From Pseudomonadota bacterium (lineage in GTDB: Bacteria; Pseudomonadota; Gammaproteobacteria; Burkholderiales; Burkholderiaceae_B): a DNA stretch of 10,030 bases. The notes under the pieces are model-generated. The model made no database searches. It was not told the DNA's origin and was given only the letters and a program-made list of their open reading frames with translations. Below, piece after piece: positions 6,237 to 10,030 of this stretch. Numbering within the stretch: position 1 is the first letter of the stretch; each line of letters starts with the position of its first letter. The translations under genes were made by a program, and so were the position numbers. The stretch covers positions 1 to 10,030 of the forward strand of contig JAJYRX010000038.1 in NCBI GenBank assembly GCA_021793875.1, in the 5' to 3' direction.

Positions 6237-7463
6237 CTAGTTCATAAACCATTCTTTCATCCGGGCAAGAAGGGTTTTTACATTTCCTTTTTGCTGTGCC
6301 ACCTTGTGCCCTCTTGCGCGCTGGATTCGGGCTTCAGACAACAATCCCATAACGGTAGAAAAACGCGGGTTTTGCATAACGTCTGATAAAGCACCTTCGT
6401 ATGCAGGCACCGCAACTCTAACCGGCTTCAAAAACACGTCTTCAGCAAGTTCCACTATGCCTGGCAATAACGAGGTTCCACCGGTCAGAACTATTCCTGA
6501 CGAAAGAAGGTCTTCATACCCAGACTCATTAATAACCTGCTGCACCATAGTGAACAATTCTTCTACACGAGGTTCTATAACTGCGCCCAACGCCTGACGC
6601 TTTACGTTGCGGTTGGGTCTGTCCCCAAGGCCTGGAACCTCTATTTGTTCATCTGAATTCACTAATACTTGCTTGGCCACTCCATAGCGAAGTTTTATTT
6701 CTTCAGCATCAGGTGTTGGTGTACGCAGCATGGCAGCTATATCGTTAGTGATTTGATCGCCAGCTATAGGTACAACGGCTGTATGTCTAATTGCACCGTT
6801 GTTATAAATAGCTATATCCGTAGTACCACCACCTATATCCACCAAAGCCACTCCCAACTCTTTTTCATCGGAAGTCAGGCATGCCAAACTAGATGCTAAT
6901 GGCTGCAATATAAGATCCTGTACTTCTAGGCCACAACGCCTAACACACTTAACTATGTTCTGTGCAGCACTTACAGCGCCCGTTACTATGTGGACCCTTA
7001 CTTCAAGTCGTAACCCACTCATTCCTATCGGCTCTCGGATATCTTCCTGCGAGTCAACTATGAACTCTTGAGTAAGTACGTGTAATACTTTCTGGTCGGT
7101 TGGTATATTCACCGCCTTAGCAGTCTCTATGACTCTGGCAACATCTGTAGCAGTAACCTCTTTATCTTTGACTGCCACCATGCCGCTAGAGTTAAAGCTA
7201 CTTATGTGACTACCTGCAATGCCGGTGTAAACCTCACGTATTTTGCAGTCAGCCATAAGCTCAGCCTCTTCAAGAGCTCGCTGTATTGAATTAACTGTGG
7301 TTTCTATATTCACAACCACACCCTTGCGCATACCCCTGGAATCGTGTTGGCCCAGGCCTAAAACCTCAAACGATCCGTCTGATAGAATTTCGGCAACAAC
7401 AGCTACCACCTTACTGGTACCTATATCGAGCGCCACGATCAAATCTTTTATGTCACGAGTCAT
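6237..7463 (-). CDS. ftsA: Cell division protein FtsA
   Basis: FtsA is the actin-like ATPase that ties FtsZ filaments to the inner membrane and recruits later division proteins. The 408-residue product shows the actin-fold phosphate-1 loop (ALDIGTSKV, D13-T16), the FtsA-specific SHS2 (1C) insert at about 80-160, the phosphate-2 loop DIGGGTTD at 209-216 and the adenosine motif TGGTSLLPG at 327-335. The last 16 residues (NVKTLLARMKEWFMN region) form an amphipathic helix typical of the membrane-targeting tip. Its start at 7463 lies 13 bases after the ftsQ stop. The upstream bases are A/T-rich with no Shine-Dalgarno sequence, which suggests translation depends on ribosomes finishing ftsQ. Length and motifs are normal for the family (E. 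coli 420). Confidence 0.97.
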   Translation of the reverse strand: MTRDIKDLIVALDIGTSKVVAVVAEILSDGSFEVLGLGQHDSRGMRKGVVVNIETTVNSIQRALEEAELMADCKIREVYTGIAGSHISSFNSSGMVAVKDKEVTATDVARVIETAKAVNIPTDQKVLHVLTQEFIVDSQEDIREPIGMSGLRLEVRVHIVTGAVSAAQNIVKCVRRCGLEVQDLILQPLASSLACLTSDEKELGVALVDIGGGTTDIAIYNNGAIRHTAVVPIAGDQITNDIAAMLRTPTPDAEEIKLRYGVAKQVLVNSDEQIEVPGLGDRPNRNVKRQALGAVIEPRVEELFTMVQQVINESGYEDLLSSGIVLTGGTSLLPGIVELAEDVFLKPVRVAVPAYEGALSDVMQNPRFSTVMGLLSEARIQRARGHKVAQQKGNVKTLLARMKEWFMN

Positions 7464-7476
7464 AGTTTTTATTTAA

Positions 7477-8256
7477 CTAATTGCCATCTGAAGCCAACGT
7501 AATTGCAAAACCGTTGGGGTAACGTAAATCAGCAGTAGCTAGCTTCTGCTGCCCTAAATAAGAAGTCAAAACTGGCCATGCCTGCACAAACCTTTCTATA
7601 CGCTCTGCAAAAGGCAAGGCTCCTTGGCGTCCATGGGGGTCAGCCACATCGGCTGCCGGGTCACGGCCTAAAGCCAAGCGAAGCCCCCCCTCAAGCGTTA
7701 CATCCCATGCGTACCTGGGACTTAAAGTTACTTCCTCTACTTTCAGGTTAAGTGGTGTTAAGCGATTAGTAAGCTCCGCGTAGCGTTGTACTACTAGACG
7801 CTCAGACGAATCTGGTCCGTTAAGCTGCGGCAGACGAGCATCATCTGGTATTTCTCCTTGGTTAGCTGAGAAAGCTTCACCCCATGTGTTTATCATTTGA
7901 TTCTGATTCCAATAGGCCAGAGGCTGCTGCTCTTCTATGCTCACAAGCAAAGCATTTGGCCATACACGCCTTACTCCAGCTTTTCTCACCCATGGGGTTG
8001 TTTCAATAAGCTGCCTCGCCTCATTTAAATCCATGAAAAAGAAATTACCAGCCAGACCGCCCGCAATCGTTGCCCTTACAGTAGCCGGTGATACGAAGCC
8101 CAGGTTAGTTTTGTCAGCCGACTGAATGCTTATTTGACTGATATTGAAGTATGGTCGTTTGGCCACCCAAACCAAACCGGCAAGGATAAGCACAGCAACC
8201 GATACTACAGCCAAGGTATTAGCCAGAGCATTAAGGAAGCGGGCGTCGCTAAACAC
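7477..8256 (-). CDS. ftsQ: Cell division protein FtsQ
   Basis: FtsQ is a bitopic divisome protein that joins FtsB and FtsL in the periplasm. The GTG at 8256 was chosen: it has a perfect AGGAGG nine bases upstream, yields MFSDARFLNALANTLAV, the pattern expected of Burkholderiales FtsQ, and gives a compact 8-bp overlap with the ddl stop. An in-frame ATG at 8304 would add 16 residues (MHLAKYQRKRKRRITA) encoded wholly inside ddl and without a ribosome site. The 259-residue protein has a short cytoplasmic stub, one membrane segment at about 11-32, a POTRA domain from about 36 to 108 (ending before QQPLAYW), then the FtsQ/DivIB beta domain. A run of seven G (coding strand, 7684-7690) occurs in the C-terminal part but the frame is intact. 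Confidence 0.95.
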   Translation of the reverse strand: MFSDARFLNALANTLAVVSVAVLILAGLVWVAKRPYFNISQISIQSADKTNLGFVSPATVRATIAGGLAGNFFFMDLNEARQLIETTPWVRKAGVRRVWPNALLVSIEEQQPLAYWNQNQMINTWGEAFSANQGEIPDDARLPQLNGPDSSERLVVQRYAELTNRLTPLNLKVEEVTLSPRYAWDVTLEGGLRLALGRDPAADVADPHGRQGALPFAERIERFVQAWPVLTSYLGQQKLATADLRYPNGFAITLASDGN

Positions 8257-9214
8257 TGCTGTTATCCTCCTTTTTCTCTTGCGCTGATATTTTGCAAGAT
8301 GCATCTAGCAAAAGCTCAACACAAAGGTCGGCATAGCTTGTACCGGCAACTTTAGCGCTCATTGGAACCAGCGATTGGCTTGTCATGCCAGGAGACGTAT
8401 TAAGCTCTAACAACCATGGTTTACCATTGTTATCGAGCATAAAATCGACCCTTCCCCAGCCCTCGCAACTCAAGGCCTGATATGCCTTTACAGAAAGCTC
8501 CTGTACCAATTTAGTAATATCCCCATCTATGGGAGCAGGACATAAATACTCAGTAGCATCAGAATGATACTTGTGTTCGTAGTCGTAATGACCACTGGGA
8601 ACTCTGATTTCTATTATTGGCAGTGCTCTAGCAGATTCTCCTGACCCTAGGACAGGTACAGTAAGCTCACGGCCTTTTACAAATCGCTCTGCCATAACTG
8701 ACTTATCAAACCGTGATGCCATCATATAGCCTGACTTAAGGCTGGAAATATCGTCTGCTATTGTTAGGCCAAGTGTTGACCCCTCTCGAGCTGGCTTAAC
8801 TATTAGCGGAAGCCCCAGCTCGGCTGCAACTGCCTGAAAGTCTATATTGTCATCGAGCGTTATCGAATCTGGTGTTGGTAAGCCATGCTGACGCCAGACT
8901 GTTTTGGTCATCTGCTTGTCCATGGCAAGGCTAGATGCCATAACACCACTACCGGTGTATGGTATACCTAACAGCTCGAGAGCCCCTTGTATGGCACCGT
9001 CTTCCCCATAACGACCATGTAAGGCAATGAACACCTTGTCAAACTTTTCGTTTGCAAGCTCAGCCAAAGTTTTGGTTCCTATATCAAATAAGTGGGCGTC
9101 TACATTCTTGCTCAGTAAGGCCTCATGCACACCTTTACCAGACATTAGAGACACCTCTCGCTCAGCTGACTTGCCTCCGTATAAAACTCCTACTCGCCCT
9201 AACATCTCACTCAT
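8249..9214 (-). CDS. ddl: D-alanine--D-alanine ligase (DdlB type)
   Basis: Ddl joins two D-alanines with ATP in the cytoplasm to make the dipeptide that MurF adds to the peptidoglycan precursor. The 321-residue product has the ATP-grasp layout. The N-terminal substrate motif GGKSAEREVSL carries E18, REGSTLG carries S146, and the omega loop YDYEHKYHSD carries K215 and Y216; E18, S146 and Y216 match the catalytic triad E15, S150 and Y216 of E. coli DdlB. Metal ligands D257, E270 and N272 are present in RVDFML and LLELNTSPGMTS. The tyrosine in the omega loop is the one associated with D-Ala-D-Ala rather than D-Ala-D-lactate synthesis. The start at 9214 overlaps the murC stop as ATGA, with AAGGAA five bases upstream. 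It ends 8 bp inside ftsQ. The length is slightly above E. coli DdlB (306) owing to a polar tail. Confidence 0.97.
   Translation of the reverse strand: MSEMLGRVGVLYGGKSAEREVSLMSGKGVHEALLSKNVDAHLFDIGTKTLAELANEKFDKVFIALHGRYGEDGAIQGALELLGIPYTGSGVMASSLAMDKQMTKTVWRQHGLPTPDSITLDDNIDFQAVAAELGLPLIVKPAREGSTLGLTIADDISSLKSGYMMASRFDKSVMAERFVKGRELTVPVLGSGESARALPIIEIRVPSGHYDYEHKYHSDATEYLCPAPIDGDITKLVQELSVKAYQALSCEGWGRVDFMLDNNGKPWLLELNTSPGMTSQSLVPMSAKVAGTSYADLCVELLLDASCKISAQEKKEDNSSV
8265..8271 (-). promoter_or_regulatory. Ribosome-binding site deciding the ftsQ start
   Basis: The minus strand reads AGGAGGA, the best Shine-Dalgarno sequence in the window. With AGGAGG at 8271-8266, nine bases separate it from the GTG at 8256. 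It lies inside the last codons of ddl, supporting coupled ddl-ftsQ translation and the GTG start. Confidence 0.8.
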
Positions 9215-10030
9215 AGCATTTCCTTAAGAAGAGACGGTACATTGCTTATGGAACCTGCACCCATGGTTATTACTACATCACCCGGCTGAACAACATTTAG
9301 TATGGCCAGGGGCATATTATCTATATCGTCAACAAAAACCGGCTCCACAGCTCCAGCCACCCTTATCGCTCGTGCTAGCGCACGACCGTCTGCAGCTATC
9401 AGATGCGGCTCTCCTGCAGCATAAACTTCGCTTAATAGAACTGCATCAGCTTTACCTAGTACGCTTACAAAGTCCTCAAAACAGTCTCTCGTACGTGTGT
9501 ATCTGTGTGGCTGAAAAGCTGCAACTATGCGTCTACCAGGGTATGCACCACGAGCAGCCTCAATTGTTGCGTCCATCTCCTCTGGATGGTGCGCATAATC
9601 ATCTACCAAAGTGAAGCTACCGCTACCCCTGGATGAAGTAACCTTAAAATCGCCAACTATGGTGAAACGCCTACCTACGCCATGAAAACTCTCTAAGGCC
9701 TTTTGAATATCGTCGTCTGCGACACCTAACTCGGTTCCCACGGCTATGGCAGCCAGCGCATTGAGTACGTTGTGCTTTCCTGGCAAATTCAGTTTTATAG
9801 GCAACACTGGCATGCTTCCGTTGTCTGCCCTACGCTCGACATCAAAGTGCATGCTGGATCCTACTGCACGCACATTTACCGCTCGGAATCGTGCGTCTGT
9901 ATCTATTCCATAAGACGTTATGGGACGCGACACTAGCGGCATTATTTCCCTTACAAACGCATCATCTTTGCAAAGTATGGCACTTCCGTAGAAGGGCAAG
10001 CGCTGCGTAAACTCTATCAACGCACTCCCA
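9211..10030 (-). CDS. murC: UDP-N-acetylmuramate--L-alanine ligase MurC, C-terminal part (5' end outside window)
   Basis: MurC adds L-alanine to UDP-MurNAc, the first amino-acid step of peptidoglycan precursor synthesis in the cytoplasm. The window holds about 273 C-terminal residues; the frame stays open to base 10030, so the UDP-binding domain and the ATP P-loop lie outside. Visible are the end of the central domain, with the Mur-ligase motif LPGKHNVLNALAAIAVG, and the C-terminal domain with DDYAHHPEEMDATI, FQPHRYTRTRDCFEDF and LLSEVYAAGE, all characteristic of MurC rather than MurD, E or F. The gene ends in a 4-bp overlap with ddl. An in-frame TTG at 10020 is not a start, because the protein similarity continues upstream of it. 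Confidence 0.96.
   Translation of the reverse strand, partial: GSALIEFTQRLPFYGSAILCKDDAFVREIMPLVSRPITSYGIDTDARFRAVNVRAVGSSMHFDVERRADNGSMPVLPIKLNLPGKHNVLNALAAIAVGTELGVADDDIQKALESFHGVGRRFTIVGDFKVTSSRGSGSFTLVDDYAHHPEEMDATIEAARGAYPGRRIVAAFQPHRYTRTRDCFEDFVSVLGKADAVLLSEVYAAGEPHLIAADGRALARAIRVAGAVEPVFVDDIDNMPLAILNVVQPGDVVITMGAGSISNVPSLLKEML

Noticed and set aside
6304..6597. Plus-strand open frame antisense to ftsA
   Set aside because: It is a shadow of the conserved FtsA coding sequence with no recognisable protein features.
1..10030. A new defence, mobile or secondary-metabolite system
   Set aside because: Every sizeable frame is explained by conserved envelope, division, export, replication or magnesium genes; no transposase, integrase, direct-repeat array or foreign-looking segment was seen.

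Overview
The window is a chromosomal housekeeping segment from a bacterium of the order Burkholderiales, most likely Alcaligenaceae-like. The reasons are the gene order murC-ddl-ftsQ-ftsA-ftsZ-lpxC-dciA-secA and the close resemblance, recalled rather than searched, of the LpxC, SecA and FtsQ proteins to Bordetella-type relatives. Base composition is moderate (by eye in the upper 40s % G+C), well below Bordetella or Burkholderia. Isoleucine is written mostly as ATA or ATT and almost never ATC. I cannot name the genus.

Layout, left to right: positions 1-582 (+) hold the C-terminal membrane domain of an MgtE magnesium channel, cut by the window edge. It meets secA (574-3306, -) tail to tail with a 9-bp overlap. 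A 79-bp divergent spacer (3307-3385) separates secA from dciA (3386-3859, +), a DUF721 helicase-loader gene, whose stop codon overlaps the stop of lpxC (3856-4776, -) by 4 bp. A 206-bp gap (4777-4982) carries the likely lpxC promoter, a 14-bp palindrome and a strong hairpin. The division and cell-wall cluster follows, all on the minus strand: ftsZ (4983-6149), an 87-bp spacer with a candidate promoter, ftsA (6237-7463), ftsQ (7477-8256), ddl (8249-9214) and murC (9211 to beyond the right edge). In transcription order murC/ddl overlap by 4 bp, ddl/ftsQ by 8 bp, and ftsQ/ftsA are 13 bp apart, as expected for translationally coupled genes.

The genes work together in envelope growth. MurC and Ddl make peptidoglycan precursors, FtsQ, FtsA and FtsZ build the division ring, LpxC commits to lipid A synthesis, and SecA drives export of envelope proteins. 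DciA links to chromosome replication and MgtE to magnesium uptake. Every gene looks intact apart from the two cut by the edges. There is no gene-free stretch above 300 bases. I saw no mobile element, CRISPR array, tRNA, rRNA or new defence-like system. The points worth a second look are regulatory or concern start sites: the lpxC leader, the ftsZ-lpxC hairpin, convergent overlaps without obvious terminators, the true ftsQ start and the isoleucine codon bias.
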